Numbered from the stretch's first letter, positions 1-12,960 are shown. The stretch: DNA of 64,000 bases from Apoderus coryli (GCA_911728435.2 OU452198.1:35803902-35867901); one strand, 5' to 3'. Made by a program: numbers and translations. The notes: generated from the letters alone by a model not told the origin.

Positions 1-358
1 TACAGTAGAAACCAAACAATGGCTTGATAAACATTATTCGAACTCTGCTCCTGTCCTGAGACAAATGGTAGAGAAGTGGATTGCTGAATTTAAACGTGGT
101 CGTACCAGCACAAATGATGCAGAGCGCAGTAGACGCCCAAATGAGTTGTTCCAGAAAACGTCAAAAAAGTTCACAAATTGGTTATGAACGATCGAAATTG
201 AAGGTGCACGAGCTAGCTGACTTTGTAAAGATATCAGATGGTTGTGTTTTAAGTATGCGAAAGCTCTGTGCAATGTGAGTACCGCGTGTGCTCACATTCG
301 AGCAAAAACAACGAGTTGATGCTTCCGAGGAGTGTTTGGCACTGATAAACCAATTATG
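1..358 (+). pseudogene. mariner (irritans-type) transposase, N-terminal fragment
   Basis: The window opens inside a mariner transposase. Conceptual translation shows the N-terminal helix-turn-helix region (TVETKQWLDKHY, VEKWIAEFKRG, STNDAERS) and then, after a frameshift near position 150, KLKVHELADFVKIS and a degraded RKLCAMxVPRVLTFEQKQ block. No DDD catalytic motifs are present: the copy stops near 358 and is cut on the left by the window edge. It is the same family as the copies at 1848-3766 and 8372-9031. Dead copy. Confidence 0.85.
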
Positions 359-371
359 AATGTATGCGTTA

Positions 372-450
372 TGACCATTTCCTACTCGTATGATTTGCAG
401 CACTCGCCTGCGGCTCATGCTGCAAACGATCATACTCGTAGGAAATATAT
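372..450. repeat. imperfect palindrome joining mariner and retroelement remnants
   Basis: A roughly 70 bp inverted repeat has outer arms TTTCCTACTCGTATGAT and ATCATACTCGTAGGAAA (15 of 17 positions complementary) around a GC-richer centre containing CACTCGCCTGCGGC. The same 14-mer occurs on the opposite strand near 14483-14500. No gene is visible in it; it may be the end of an unidentified small element. Confidence 0.35.
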
Positions 451-459
451 GTCATTTCA

Positions 460-950
460 TGTTCGTTGCACAATATACTATTGTTGAACACGGACTACTT
501 ACTTTGCCTTCCTTGTACATCTTAAACTGTCTTGGCTACAGTCGAACCAATGCCTCGCATTTCACTCTTCACTCTGATATGCATAATTATGGGACGCGGA
601 ATCGCAATGACACCGCCTATTGAGGACTAGGAAAGGTTCTGACTATTATTGTGTTAAATTTTATAATAAGCTGCCGTCTCACATAAAGAACCTTGGTGAA
701 GTCCAGTTTAACAAAAGTATTAAATCATTTTTGATATCTCAAACTTTTTATACCTTTGAGGACTATTTCAGAAGCGATATTGTAAGATTTTTCTAGATTT
801 TAGTTTATTTTATGTTGTTGCTATTTTAATTTGTTTGTAAGCCTTTCTTTGTTGCTGTAACTTTGATTGATTAATTTTTGTTCTTTTTTGACGTATTATA
901 CATGTTATGTAACATAACATGGTGAATAAATATATCTCTATCTCTAGTGG
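460..950 (+). pseudogene. non-LTR retrotransposon, C-terminal pol remnant and 3' end
   Basis: Translation in two frames gives the C-terminal signature of Jockey/CR1-like pol proteins: GLLTLPSLYILNCL, HNYGTRNRNDT, then after a stop SDYYCVKFYNKLPSHIKNL and FNKSIKSFLIS. The copy ends in a short tandem tail (ATATCTCTATCTCTA, about 932-948), as expected for target-primed insertion. There are no polymerase motifs, so it is a 5'-truncated dead copy. Confidence 0.75.
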
Positions 951-1847
951 TGCGATAATTTTGAACAGGAGCTTATTTCAGTTTTGTGTTTAAATTTTTA
1001 GTCTATTCCAATTTTAGTCTTATTTGTTAGGTTTAGTTTTGTTTTTTAATTTTTGTTGTTCTTTTTGTCTATGTATGAAATATTTGAGATCTTTGTTGTA
1101 AGTTTACAATAATTTTCCTGTATCTAATCGGGCGATTGTTTCTGTTGGAAATAAAGGCTATTATCATGTAATTTTATTTTTGACACCCTGTATGTGTGCA
1201 AAACATTGGAAACCGTCATAAAGCATTATATTAATTTAATATCGCTTTCATACAATTGAAAATAGCACTAAACTCACATAAATATCAATACTACTTGCAT
1301 ATTATAACATTGCAGTAAGTAGATATATTCAATACCCTCTATAATATGCTCACTCACACACAATTCCATAAAACAAAGAGTGACTTTCACTAAAATCGTG
1401 CACATCATTAAAAACGTATTTTATTAATTCAAATTTGATATCTATTTACCTATAGAGCTGGGGTACTGTATGTGTATAAACAAAATTTATACATACGATA
1501 GTATCACAACTGTTTGGCCTGCCATTTCAAACAATAAGGAAGCCTTGATGACCATATTTGGGCATAAACATATATTTGCCAAGTGAAGTCGTAAAGAAAA
1601 ATCCATTTTTCCGATTACCGCCGCGCGAGAGGTATCTTTTTGCATAGTTTCTATTTTATACAGGATGACAGTCGCACTCTATAATTGGTATATTGTTTAG
1701 GACCATTATTTATAATAATAAGCTTTATTTAAGAGACCCATTAACAGGAAAAAGATATAACAATATTGAAAACTATATGCAAAATTAAAATACAAGCATA
1801 AAATATAAACATTAAAAATGCAATTCAACACACACAATGATAATAAC
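951..1847. other. AT-rich stretch with a possible small MITE
   Basis: No gene recognised. 951-1180 resembles another retroelement 3' tail (GGAAATAAAGGCTATTATC). Between about 1186 (TTGACACCCTGTATG) and 1670 (TATACAGGATGACA) the ends are roughly inverted repeats of the CACCCTGTAT type common in insect MITEs, so a 480 bp non-autonomous DNA element is possible. Confidence 0.4.
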
Positions 1848-3766
1848 AGGTCATTCAATAAATCCGTAGGATAAGTAAGAAAAAAAAATTTTTTACGAAA
1901 CTCGATTTTATTATCCAACATAGTTGCCTTCGAGGGCAATACAACAAGTATAGCGATTTTCCAACTTTTCGATACCACTTTTATAGTACGGTTTCTCTTT
2001 CGCGTCAAAATAGACCTCAGTTTCAGCGATTACTTCATCATTGGACTTAAATTTCTGTCCAGCAAGCTTCTCTTGAAATCTAAAAAGTCCCTGGTGGCTA
2101 ATCTGGAGAATACGGTGGGTGGGTAAGCAATTCGAAGCCCAATTCATTCAATTTTGCCAGTTTTCATGATTGATATTTGATGATTTGTATCACTGTGCAT
2201 TGTCTTCGTGAAACAAGACTTTTTTCTTTTGCAATGATGGCCGTTTCTGTGCGATTTCAATTGATCCAAAAGTGCACAGTAATAGTCGCTGTTGATGGTG
2301 GTTCCTTTTTGTAGGTAGTCGAGGAATATTCCGTTCGCATCCCAAAATACAGCCGCCATCATCTTACCGGCCGGCTATTGCGTCTTTGCTCGCTTTCGAT
2401 TCGTTTCATCGATTGCTGTCGTCCCAGCTGACTGTCTTTTGGATTCTGGTGTGTAATAGAGAAGACATTTTAGAATTCATTTGGGCACCCACTGCGCTCA
2501 ACAGCATTTGTGCAGATACGACCACGTTTAAATTGAACGATTTACTTGTCTCTATGGAGCAGAGGGCGGATAATGTTTTTCAATCCATTCTTTGATTTCC
2601 ACTGTATTTTTTTTCATCAAAAAGCAATGCTTTATCACTTTTTTCCATTTTTTTTTTCAATAATAAACCTTGCTTGTCACAAAATGCTCACGAATCAATA
2701 GTCAGATTGCTGTCAAATTTATAGACGTATAAATTTAAACAAAAACGCTGTCTTGCGGTATTCCGCAACTGAAGAGACGAATCGAAGTCGAACAGGAGAA
2801 TTATATCTTCTCCAACAGAAAGTGCAAAACTTTGACTGACTGGATATTAACAGTTAGTGTACTAGAAAACGTATTGGACAATGTCCGAAACAATTTTCTG
2901 TTGCGTGTGACTATGGTGTCACACATTGGGGATGGATATTCTATCTGCTTTCGAACTCGGACACTTCTCATCAGTATGGTTAGGAAGCCAAATAGCATAG
3001 GTGTAATACGACGGGCTTATGGAGGTAAATTCATAAGAAGTAGTGGTTGCTTCGAACATACGTGAAAACACACGTCGAAAGAGGTCCCTTGGTCACTGAT
3101 TTCCAAGGAAGTCTCGGAGAAGTGAATCGCGAAAACATGCGTTGTTATTGCACAGATGTGATAGGCTTTTCATAAGGTTGGTTTAGTTAGTCTCGCGACT
3201 ATACTCTCTTCTCGTGCCATGCTCAAATATCAATATGTTTGGATAGTTTCATTTCATGCATATACAAACTATGGTGTGTTCGAGATCCTCTCGGATGATC
3301 TACCATGTGTTCGTTTTTAAACAAAAACGCTGTCTTGCGGTATTCCGCATCTGAAGAGACGAATCGAAGTCGAAACAGTAGTCACACGCAACAGAAAATT
3401 GTTTTGGACATTGTCCAATACGTTTTCTAGTACTCTAACTGTTAATATCCAGTCAGTCAAAGTTTTGCACTTTCTGTTGGAGAAGACATAATTCTACTGT
3501 TTCGACTTCGATTCGTATCTTCAGTTGTCGAATAGTGCAAGACAGCATTTTTGTTTAAATTTCAATCGTGATAGATACAAACGAACACATGGTAGAGCAT
3601 CCGAGAGGATCGCGAACACACCATAGTTTGTATATGCATAAAATGCAACTATCCAAACATATTGATATAGACGTATAGTTTAGAGGCTAGTACTAAATAA
3701 AAATCATATGGAAAAAATTCTTGTAACGCCATCTATATGTCATCCTACGGACTTATTGAATGACCT
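1848..3766 (-). mobile_element. mariner (irritans-type) element with nested foldback insertion
   Basis: Matching terminal inverted repeats (about 1848-1875 and 3739-3766; core GGTCATTCAATAARTCCGTAG) bound a minus-strand mariner. Transposase pieces read from high to low coordinate: degraded N-terminal HTH (2380-2600), VFWDANGIFLDYLQKGTTIN (2290-2362), then GQKFKSNDEVIAETEVYFDAK and GIEKLENRY down to 1911. The segment expected to carry the second and third catalytic Asp is frameshifted and partly lost. The non-coding part next to the 5' TIR is split by the palindromic insertion at 2720-3677; removing that insertion restores colinearity with the relative at 8372-9031. Dead copy. Confidence 0.85.
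2720..3677. repeat. complex foldback element with 12-bp target-site duplication
   Basis: The 12-mer TATAGACGTATA occurs at 2720-2731 and 3666-3677, flanking an insert of about 934 bp within the mariner. The insert contains long inverted repeats: 2732-2911 with 3381-3562 (about 180 bp arms) and, overlapping them, 3231-3314 with 3581-3664 (about 84 bp arms). A third, direct copy of the first 65 bp lies at 3316-3380. No convincing coding sequence is present. It looks like a non-autonomous Foldback/MITE that rearranged or inserted into itself. Confidence 0.75.
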
Positions 3767-6689
3767 AATATACTGATACCTACAAAAGAGAACAAAACAC
3801 AAGCTCATAACCTCAGCAAGAGAATCACTGTAAATGTCATAATCAGAATAGGAGAAAGAATTATAACAGTCACATACAATAAATAGGACTTTGTCGAAGA
3901 GAGCATACATTAATTTCCTAAAGTGCCGAGCCAATCATTTGGGGAGGGGCTTTCCCTGGCGCGCTATTTGAATTCGAATTTAACCTTTCCTAAACTATTT
4001 TTAAACTGAAATTTTGTTATATTTCATTTGAATAAGTTTATTGAAATTATTAATTAAAATATTCTATGTGGAAAACTTCTCTGTATTTATGCATATAGGG
4101 CATGTCAAGTGGTTTTCTTTTGTTGGTGCTGCTTCTTTTGATTCCGGATGGAAATTCCTCGCATGTCTTTTTGTTATGTCGCTACGCAGTTTGATTTATT
4201 TTTCCTACAAAATAGTCACGAATTCGAATCTCAAAATTGATGTAATGTCAACTTAATACTTACCTTTCCGATTCCATTTTCTCTTTAATAAAGACAATGC
4301 TATAACGAGCAATTAAAGAAAACAAACTCAACACAACAGGTAGAATATTGGCTATGAAAATTGCTCTTTTAAACAAAACAAACAACAATTTGACAAATGT
4401 ACAAAATTGCTTTGAATATTTGATATTTTGGTATGGCGCCAAACAAAAATAATTAATAGTCAATATCATATTTCCCGCATGCGTATATTATACAGATTTT
4501 GAAACTTATTTTCAGCATAAGATCAATCATGAATACCGCGGGAGCATTCGCCAAAAATGTTTTAATTTCAAATTCTCCTGCCAGAATCTTCGGTTTATAA
4601 CCAACAGACCTTTTTAATAAACGTTATTAGTTTGAAAAAATTATTTATGTTTACATTAGCTCTAGCATAGGCTCCATAATGTTGAAGAAGCCAGTTTTTT
4701 GGAATTCTTCAGTAAAATATGCCAAAAAGACTTCTTCACTTACATTTTTTACTTTTTTCTCCAACACCAGTTTTTAATAACTTTCGATTTTACTGGCAAT
4801 ATATCGTAAGACGCATTATTTGCTGTTTTCAAAATTTCCGGTCTTCATAGGCAAAACGTAGGATATTTGCAAACTTTTAGACAAATTACTAAAAATGCTG
4901 TACTGTTCCCAATAATGTTATCATATTTAGTAAATACAATAAACACACATGTGTATATAAGAAAACAGTTATCCTACAGGATAGATGTTTTGAACCTGAC
5001 TATAGCTGTCCACTTCATTGTTAAAACTTGAAAGACAACAACTTATAATAATAATTCCGACTACTCTAAAGTTTTTGCTACTATTAACTACGAAATACTT
5101 CTTTCTTTTTCCAATTCTGCCTTAGTTTTCTTAAAAAAATTTTGGGGGGCACTTTTATTGTCACTTTATACGTGTAGTATCGTGAACTGCGTTAAACATC
5201 CCAGGATTCACTTATACGCTGTCGATACTCCACAATATTTTTGTCGTCTTTAACTTTGTGGATATTGTTTATGCTCCATGTTTTTCCATTCGATAAATTA
5301 GCTTTCAGCACGTTCAACAATCTCGTCGACTCGGTAGTACCATACGTATTACTTGTTGAATTTTAACTGGCGAAAATTATTTAGAAGACAAAATTGATAT
5401 AACAATCAGATAAGGCGTATTCTGAAGCTCAGGTTTTTTATGCGCCTAAGTTTTGGTCGCACGGTTTACGTGAATTTCAATTTCGAGGAATAATTTAGGT
5501 AGTGGCTGAGTTGTGGCAAACTAGCACCAATGGCCAACTATGTATAATCCTATTATTACAGTTCAAACATTATATAATATGCACTGCCAATATATTGTGA
5601 ACACAATGAGCTTTTATTTGTAGCAAGTTACATTATAACGAATTTTCATAGATTTCCAAGGACCTAAAACAATTTTTTGCTTCACTCTTTGCCAATATAT
5701 GTGAAATTCTTATTGGACATAGGATGGTCTATCATAAAATTGTAGGTATTTTACTATTTGCAATATTTTTTACCATGAAAAAACTTGCTTGCTGTTCGTA
5801 AATCCAAATTCCCTTCATGCAAATTCATATAATTGTCGTTGTCTAGGCGTTAAAATAAAATCCTATGTTTACTTAAATTCTCTAACAATCTTTAATTTTA
5901 GTATTTATTTCTATTTGATTAAAACCTGGTTGGATTTAGCCATTATTGGCATTATCATACAATGGGTGCTGCTATGACGCTCCAATCCAACTATGCAGCA
6001 AATTTCAATTGAGGAATTATGCTAATGCTGAAGTTGTTATAATCTTGAGTGGGCTGTAATTCAGAACACGGCGGTTATGTCAACAAAACAACACACTTGG
6101 TAATGTTGCAAAAAATTATTTCTCTATAGTGTTTTTCAGTTTATATATTTTTTTTATTATTATTACACAGCCAATTTGAAATTCAGATGACGATATGACG
6201 GTAAAAAATGCGAAAAAGTCGAGTTCAACACTCGTTTTACGACAAAGATAAAAAAATGTTTTACCTAGTTTGAGCCTAATTTGGATGTATAGAATAGATA
6301 ATTAACTTAGCTTAATTAATTTAAAAGACTTTTACATAGATATTAATAATTTATATATGATTATTTCATGAGTTGTGGAAGATGTTTTGCAAATCGAATT
6401 TATATGTTGTGTTATTGAAGAAATTTCAACAGTGAGTAATTTAAAATGTCATTAGCATTAGACCCGAAAGCCCCTCGCTTCGTCATAACACGATATGTAC
6501 CTACATGAAAAAATCGAGCAACAATTTTATTAGAACAAAACAAACTTAAACTTGTGATTGTGAGACTAGTATTGGCATAAGCATTGTGTAAATACAGTGT
6601 AAACAAATTGATCAGATGAAGAATAATGTAAATTGAAAAAGAGAGCAAATTTGGGAACCATGAATTATTGCAAAATTATTGAAACCTCA
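3767..6689. other. no gene recognised
   Basis: About 2.9 kb of AT-rich sequence. Open frames are short (under 80 codons) and none shows a recognisable motif or a consistent splice structure. I see no clear repeat boundary here. Confidence 0.4.
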
Positions 6690-6985
6690 AGTTTTCTTAT
6701 AATAGTTTTTATTGGTGCCATTTCTTTTTCCTTTGCTTTTTTCGAATCAGGTGTTCAGTCTTGAGTAAAGACACCGCACAGTTAGCATCTGGTCCTCTAC
6801 GAAACTTCGTGATATTTATTTTAACTTCATTCTCAGCTTTATGTTTTTTCATTTTGTTCGTAAAGGAGCAGTTCTTCTTCATCTGCATCTGTCTTAGCAT
6901 CCTCATTTCTCCTAAATCATACTACAGCACCAGCAGATTTATTTTTCTGTTCATTCAGCATCGATCTTAAGACCAATACATTTTA
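6690..6985 (-). pseudogene. possible coding remnant, lysine/glutamate-rich, unidentified
   Basis: The minus strand gives charged peptides spread over several frames: DADEEELLLYEQNEK, KAENEVKINITKFRRGPDA, and LKTEHLIRKKQRKKKWHQ before a stop at about 6709. The composition suggests decayed coding sequence (possibly a retrocopy) rather than random AT-rich DNA, but I do not recognise a family and no intact frame exceeds 65 codons. It could be chance. Confidence 0.2.
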
Positions 6986-7150
6986 ACCACTAGAGGTTCG
7001 CAGTTTCAAAAATATAAATTATACTCTGTCCAAGAGAAGAATGGGATAGCATTGGAATCTTGGAAACGGTAGGAGTTACAATGTCGGTGAAACTAGAGAA
7101 AAGTTGTGCAATTTAAACAGTTTTTAAATGGTGTTTTTAAAAGTAAAGTA

Positions 7151-7934
7151 ACTTTAGCCGTTTTCGAGAATTTTTGAAAAAACAATTTTTTGCGATTTTT
7201 GTTTTTATTTATTTCTGCCATTATTTTTACAGATATAAAAAAATTAAAAGCACTTTCTTAATGTTTCTTTTTGAGGAGAAAAATATAGCGTTTACAAATT
7301 TTCACTACGACGTTTCGTTTTTGAAAAACCATCATCAACTTGGCTTTTTTTATTGTTAAATTTAAAGCCATTTCCAATTAAAAAATAGGTTGTACATCAC
7401 ATGTAATGGTTTACACAAGTTTTCAGTGTTTTTAGTTGTTATTGAAAATTATTCAAGAAAAATCTTCATAGTTTGGCACTTAACTGACTGAATGCAGAGT
7501 AGTAGGTTGTGCAAAAACATTATTTCATCGTTACTCACAATTACTTACTGTTATTTGACAATTCATTTTATTCCGTACGTGGTTTTTTAAATTTAGTTGA
7601 TATTTTTGTGCTTTTTGAAGTTATTACAAAACGCCTTTCTTAGAAGAATGATTTACGCAAAATAAGTGCCAAACTATGGAGATTTTTTTGATTAATTTTA
7701 AATAACAGCTGAAAATCACTGGAAACTTGTTTAAATTTAACAATGAAAACTCTATGGTTTTTCAAAAACGAAACGTCGTAGTGAAAATTTGTAAACTCTA
7801 TCTTATTCTCCTGAAAAAGTAACAATGAGAAAGTGCTTTTAATTTTTTATATCTGTAAAAATAATATCAGAAATAAATAAAAACAAAAATCGCAGAAAAT
7901 CTATTTTCAAAAATTCTCGGAAACGACTAAAGCT
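7151..7934. repeat. foldback / long-inverted-repeat element
   Basis: Arms of about 220 bp (7151-7372 and 7712-7934) are reverse complements with scattered mismatches; for example TTTCACTACGACGTTTCGTTTTT on the left matches its complement near 7770. The 340 bp spacer has no gene. The short frames at 7174-7359 and 7640-7825 are the same arm read on opposite strands and are not genes. Confidence 0.8.
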
Positions 7935-8371
7935 GCCACAAGAGCTGTGGTCCATGGAACGTAAAAAATTATTTCATTTTTTCTGGCACTGAATTTTTTA
8001 AAAAAAATATATCTTTCATAACAAAACAAAAAAAAAAGGTTCAGTTTAATTATAAACATTTAAAATTTTTCTCACAGACACTAAGGTGCAATTGAAAATA
8101 ATTAATAAATAGCCAGCGTTATTAATCTTTTTTTTTATTACGATATTTTATAACTCGATTATGGGCGGACAATAACAAATAGTATTTTATCGTTATATGC
8201 ATTTAATAAATACGTGAATTTTTTCTTAATTGCTCAATTACTTGCACTAAAATTAGTGTTTCATAATATTTTTATTTCCTACAAACAAGTTTGAGTCATT
8301 ATTTTCAACTTGCAACAGCTTGTCCATTCAAACGCTCCTCAAAGTTAACAGAGCTTATGTTTTCAAACAAC

Positions 8372-9031
8372 AACTTTTCGATACCACTTTTATAGTACGA
8401 TTTCTCTTTCTTGTCAAAATCGACCTCAGTTATAGCGATTACTTCATCATTGGACTTAAATTTCTTTCCAGTAAGCATTCTCTTGAGATCTGAAAACAGG
8501 AAAAAGTCGTTGGGGGCTAAATCTGGAGAATGCGGTGGGTGGGTAAGCACTTCATTCAATTTTGCCATAGTTTTCATCGATTTGTGACACGGTGCATTGT
8601 CTTGGTGAAACAACACTTTTTTCTCTTTCAAATGTGGCCGTTTTTTTGCGATTTCAATGGGCGTCCACTGCGCTCTGCATCATTTGTGCTGGTACGCCCA
8701 CGTTTAAATTCAGCAATCCACTTTTCTACCATTTGTCTCGATTGAGCAGAGTTCGGATAATGTTTATTAAGCCATTTTTTGGTTTCCACTGTATTTTTTT
8801 TTTCATCAAAAAGCACTGCTTTATCAAAACTCGAAATTCACTTTTTCCCATTTTTTTTTCTCAACAACATACGTTGCTTCACACAAAATGCTATAACTCA
8901 CGAATCAATAGTCAGATTGCTGTCAAATTTCTACATGTATTGTTTGAAGGTTGGTACTAAATAAAAATCATATGGAAAAGATTCTAGTAACGCCATCTAT
9001 GTGTCATCCTACGGACTTATTGAATCACCTA
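8372..9031 (-). pseudogene. mariner (irritans-type) transposase with internal deletion
   Basis: From the TIR at 9005-9031 inward the minus strand encodes MLFDEKKNTVETKKW, VEKWIAEFKRGRTSTNDAER, then jumps from SGRP straight to LKSQKNGH. The central region with the first catalytic Asp is therefore missing. It continues with VLFHQDNAPCH (second Asp) and HSPDLAPNDFFLF (third Asp, mariner DD34D spacing), then KFKSNDEVIAITEVDFDKK and GIEKL. Beyond about 8372 the mariner match ends and no second TIR is seen, so the 3' end is truncated. Non-functional. Confidence 0.85.
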
Positions 9032-9035
9032 CTAT

Positions 9036-11180
9036 GCAGTCTTATGTCGATTCGATGGTTATTTCTTGGAAAGATATCTGCTTGCCAACTGTAGTGATGC
9101 TGACCTTGCCTGTGATTTATTTTATGAAAAGTTGAACACTGTTTTTAATGCATCGGTGCCGATGTCATATACGAAAATTTGTAAGTATCCTCCATGGTTT
9201 TCGGGTGATATTGTTCGCAGCATCAAATTGAAGTCTAAACTATGGAAAAAATATAAAACATCCGGGGATCCTCAATTTTTCAATGATTTTAGAGTTCTGC
9301 GTCACAATATGAAAACTGTGGTGAGTTCCTCTTACAGGGTGTACTTGCGTGATGCTGAGCGTAGATTGAGTAGTGGCCCTAACAAGTTTTTGTCTTTTAT
9401 CAATTCCAGAAGCAAATCTGGGCGATTACCTGGTAGTATGACTTACAATGGTAACAATATTGATGATCCGCAGGAACTTGTGAATAAATTTGCGGAATTT
9501 TTCAACAGATCATACGTTGCATCTGAAACGTTTGATATTGGTCAGGGATTGTTTGATGTTGTGAATGTGTCTCATTTACCGGATCGCGTGATTACTGAGA
9601 CGGAGATCTATGGGTCCTGATGGTATACCATCTTTTGTAATTAGGGATTGTGCGACTGTGTTTGCTAAACCATTGTGTACAATATTCAATGTTTCTTTGC
9701 GATCGTGTAGTTTCCTCTCTGATTGGAAGTCTTCTAGAGTAACGCCGGTTCATAAGAAGGGAGATAAACAGGATATTTCAAATTATAGACAAATTTCCAT
9801 ACAGTCGTGTTTTTCTAAAGTTTTTGAATTTGTGCTCCATGATATTATTATGAGCCATGTTAGGCGTCATATTTCATCGGTACAACATTACTTTTTTTCC
9901 GGTCGTTCTACGTCAACCAATTTATTGGTTTTAACACAGTTTTTAACTGAGCGACTTGATAACGCGGGTCAGGTAGATGTAATCTACACTGATTTTTCTA
10001 AAGCCTTTGATAGACTTGATCATGGTATTCTATTGCGTAAACTGTGTCGTTATGGATTATCTTATAATTTATTGCTGCTTTTGAAGTCGTATCTGAAGGA
10101 TAGATTTCAGTATATGGAAAGTCGAGGATTTCGTTCGCAAATTTTAAAGTGTCATCTGGTGTTCCCCAGGGCTCTGTCCTTGGACCATTGTTGTTCCTGT
10201 GTTTAATCGATGATATTTCTAGTGGCTTGACAAATAATTCATTATTATATGCTGACGACTTCAAAGTATATTCTGTCATTAATAGTACTGAAGATTGTTC
10301 TCATCTTCAGGACGATTTAAATGTTGTATATTATGAGTGGTGTGTCCGTAATAATCTTTATCTGAATATTGATAAATGTTTTAGTGTTTCCTCTATACAC
10401 AGAAAATAAACCCTGTCAAATTTTCATATTCTATAAATAATAGTCCATTAACAACTTGTGATGAGTTTAAAAATTTAGGGGTTTGGTTTAATGGTAAACT
10501 GAGCTTTAGTAATCATTACAATAATATAGTTTCAGCATCCCATAGATCTCTGGGTTTTATTGTGCGCAATTCGAGAGAGTTTGTGATATCTCAAACACTC
10601 ATTGTTCTTTTCAGCGCATTTGTCAGATCTAAACTGGAATATGCATCTGTTGTATGAAATCCTATGTATGCCATACATATAACTAATATTGAACGAATCC
10701 AGCGTCGTTTTGCCAAGTTGCTGTGGTTTCGGGTTGATGGGGTTTATCCATCCATTGGGTTTCCTCATGATATTCTGCTCAACCGTTTTAATCTAGTATC
10801 ATTAAATACTCGGAGGGAATATTCCGCTCTAGTACTGCTTTATAAAATTATTAATGGACTTCTTGACTGTCCAGAGTTTTTAAATCAGATTCCTTTTTGT
10901 GTCCCAAATCTACGTACACCTAATAACGGAATCGCATTTAAGTTTCCGGCCCCGCGTACTAATTTGTTGTTGCGTTCCCCTTTATATTTTATATGGCATA
11001 CTTGTAACTCTGTGTCCGAGCAAATTGATATTTTTAATTCTACTTTATCTTGTATAAAAAATATATTTCTCAGAAAATAAATTTAGTGTTAAATATTAAT
11101 AATTTACAGTAATCTTTCCTGCCCTTTAATTGGATTATTTATCTGTCTTGGCAGTGTATCTTAAATAAATAAATAAAAAT
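9036..11180 (+). pseudogene. Jockey-like non-LTR retrotransposon pol, 5'-truncated and frameshifted
   Basis: Three overlapping frames together give a reverse transcriptase: linker region (WFSGDIVRSIKLKSKLWKKY, about 9190-9250), SDWKSSRVTPVHKKGDK, motif A VIYTDFSKAFDRLDH (about 9980), motif B SGVPQGSVLGPLLF (about 10150, in a new frame) and catalytic motif C LLYADDFKVY (about 10245). The C-terminal part (RIQRRFAKLLWFR to FLRK, 10664-11080) follows after stops. The 3' end is an AATAAATAAATAAA tail at about 11163-11177. The endonuclease domain is absent. The 5' boundary abuts the mariner TIR at 9031. Confidence 0.85.
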
Positions 11181-12061
11181 CTTAGAGGCCCAGTGGCAAG
11201 TACTGAAATGTTAAAATAAATATAGGTCTGATTTGTCAGTTAGATATTTTTTGAGCAAGACACTTTTTCGTCCAGAATATAATAAGTTATCCAGCGTTCT
11301 ACCCAAGATAGAGAAAGCGCGTTTATCATCTTTGAAACTGAGTTTAATGTCGAGTTTATATTATTTGGAACGTTCTGTTCAGGATGGAGAAAAGAAGGAA
11401 CCTTTATATTAAAAAAACCGTGCTGTAGGATAAAATTTACTTTAAACAACTATTTCGCTTATAAATCGAAACCACCTATACCTAATAAGAATTTCATTCA
11501 TTCCAATATAGAAAAACAATTAATATTCATTAGCAATTTATGATATCAAAGAGCATCCGGTGGTTAATACTTTACTATGATATATTTATCTTTTTTTTGT
11601 GTATTTACAGCGGCTAATAAAACGTGTAAAAGTATAAATAATATGTTCATATTCGAACAGTTATTTATGATCTGCTTACGGGAGGGTAATAAGCAGGTAA
11701 CACGATTTTAATATACGCCGCAAGCAGATTAAAAATAATGGAATGGTAAGAAGGTGTGAGAACGAGAGTTAGCTTTGCACTTATTAAGAAGCAGGTGGAT
11801 TCTGCTTCTTAAAAAGAGAATACAGATTATTAATAGTAGAAGTAAAGATACGAGATTGCTGGTTATTGAGAACAATTATTTTGAGCCTAACTTTGGTTGC
11901 GAATTTACCGAAATCTATTAATTATTATTGATTGTTCATCGATGTAATATATTTCTAGAAATAGTAATCCTATAAATTTATGAGGAACTGTGTCTTGGAG
12001 AGTTTCATTTAAGTTTCAAGCTGTATTCTGTGTAACAGAAATTAACAGGAGGATAAAAAAG
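11181..12061. other. no gene recognised
   Basis: AT-rich spacer of about 880 bp. The only frame of note (11240-11449, minus) has no recognisable motif. Confidence 0.4.
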
Positions 12062-12960
12062 AAAATTGATTGAAATTGACAAATTTTTTATTTTTTTTAT
12101 TTATTCTTATTACATGTCAATACCAAAAAAGTTTTACACAAGTCAGATTTAGTACTAAAATATTACATATCAGCTTAATCACAACAGAAAAATCAGTGCT
12201 GAGGAATTCATCAATGGAGTGAAAAGCGTGTTCAATTAAGTGGTTTTTTAATCTGTTTTTGAACATTGAAAGGCTCAGTGTTTTCAAACTATCTGGCAAA
12301 TGATTATAGCATGCGCGACCATAATAATTTACAGAGTTTCTGCTTCTACCCAACCTCATATATTCAGGAAGAATGTCATGTCTGTTTCTGGTATAATTGT
12401 GGTTGTGAACTTCATCATGCTTTATGTACAGATTGTTATTATATTTCACATACATAATTGAATTGTATACACGCCAGTGTAATTATTTTACATTCTTTAC
12501 CTTTAGGTATGTCATCCTCTCTGAACTTTACATCTGTCATTCAAACCACTCGTCTTTGGATTGCGAATACCCGACTCGCATGACAAGAATGTTCCCAAAT
12601 TGACAAAGCATAAGAAGGCACATTGTGAAAAAAAACCATAATATGCTGATTTCAAAACATTAAAAGAAACTTCGCAACATAAACACAACCTTAGACAACT
12701 TGGCAATCATAACCTCGACATGACCCGCCCAGGTTAGCTTTTGGTCCAAAGTGACACCCAAAAACTTTACCAGACTATCAGAAACAGAAACATCCGTCTC
12801 ACGTATTGTAAATATTTTAGTGGCTGTTTGATTGGCATTCATACAGAGTTTGTTAGCTGCAAACCAGTCAGCAGCCCTCGACTGTGAATTAATCATGCTG
12901 GAAGCCAGAACATCACTCGATAGTTCAACATCGACAATAGTTGCATAGTCTGCAAACAAT
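12062..12960 (-). pseudogene. non-LTR retrotransposon pol C-terminal half
   Basis: Read from 12959 down: motif C is altered to FADYATIVD (the second catalytic Asp of FADD is Tyr), followed by NKLCMNANQTATKIF, FLGVTLDQKLTWAGHV, a stop-containing stretch, and the C-terminal block NHNYTRNRHDILPEYMRLGR and NYYGRACYNHLPDSLKTL ending near 12117. The 3' tail is A-rich with AATAAA repeats (about 12078-12105). It differs from the element at 9036 and lies in the opposite orientation. Dead by motif C change, stops and 5' truncation. Confidence 0.8.

Noticed and set aside
7174..7825. Two 61-codon frames with nearly the same peptide on opposite strands
   Set aside because: They are the two arms of a foldback repeat read outward, not duplicated genes.
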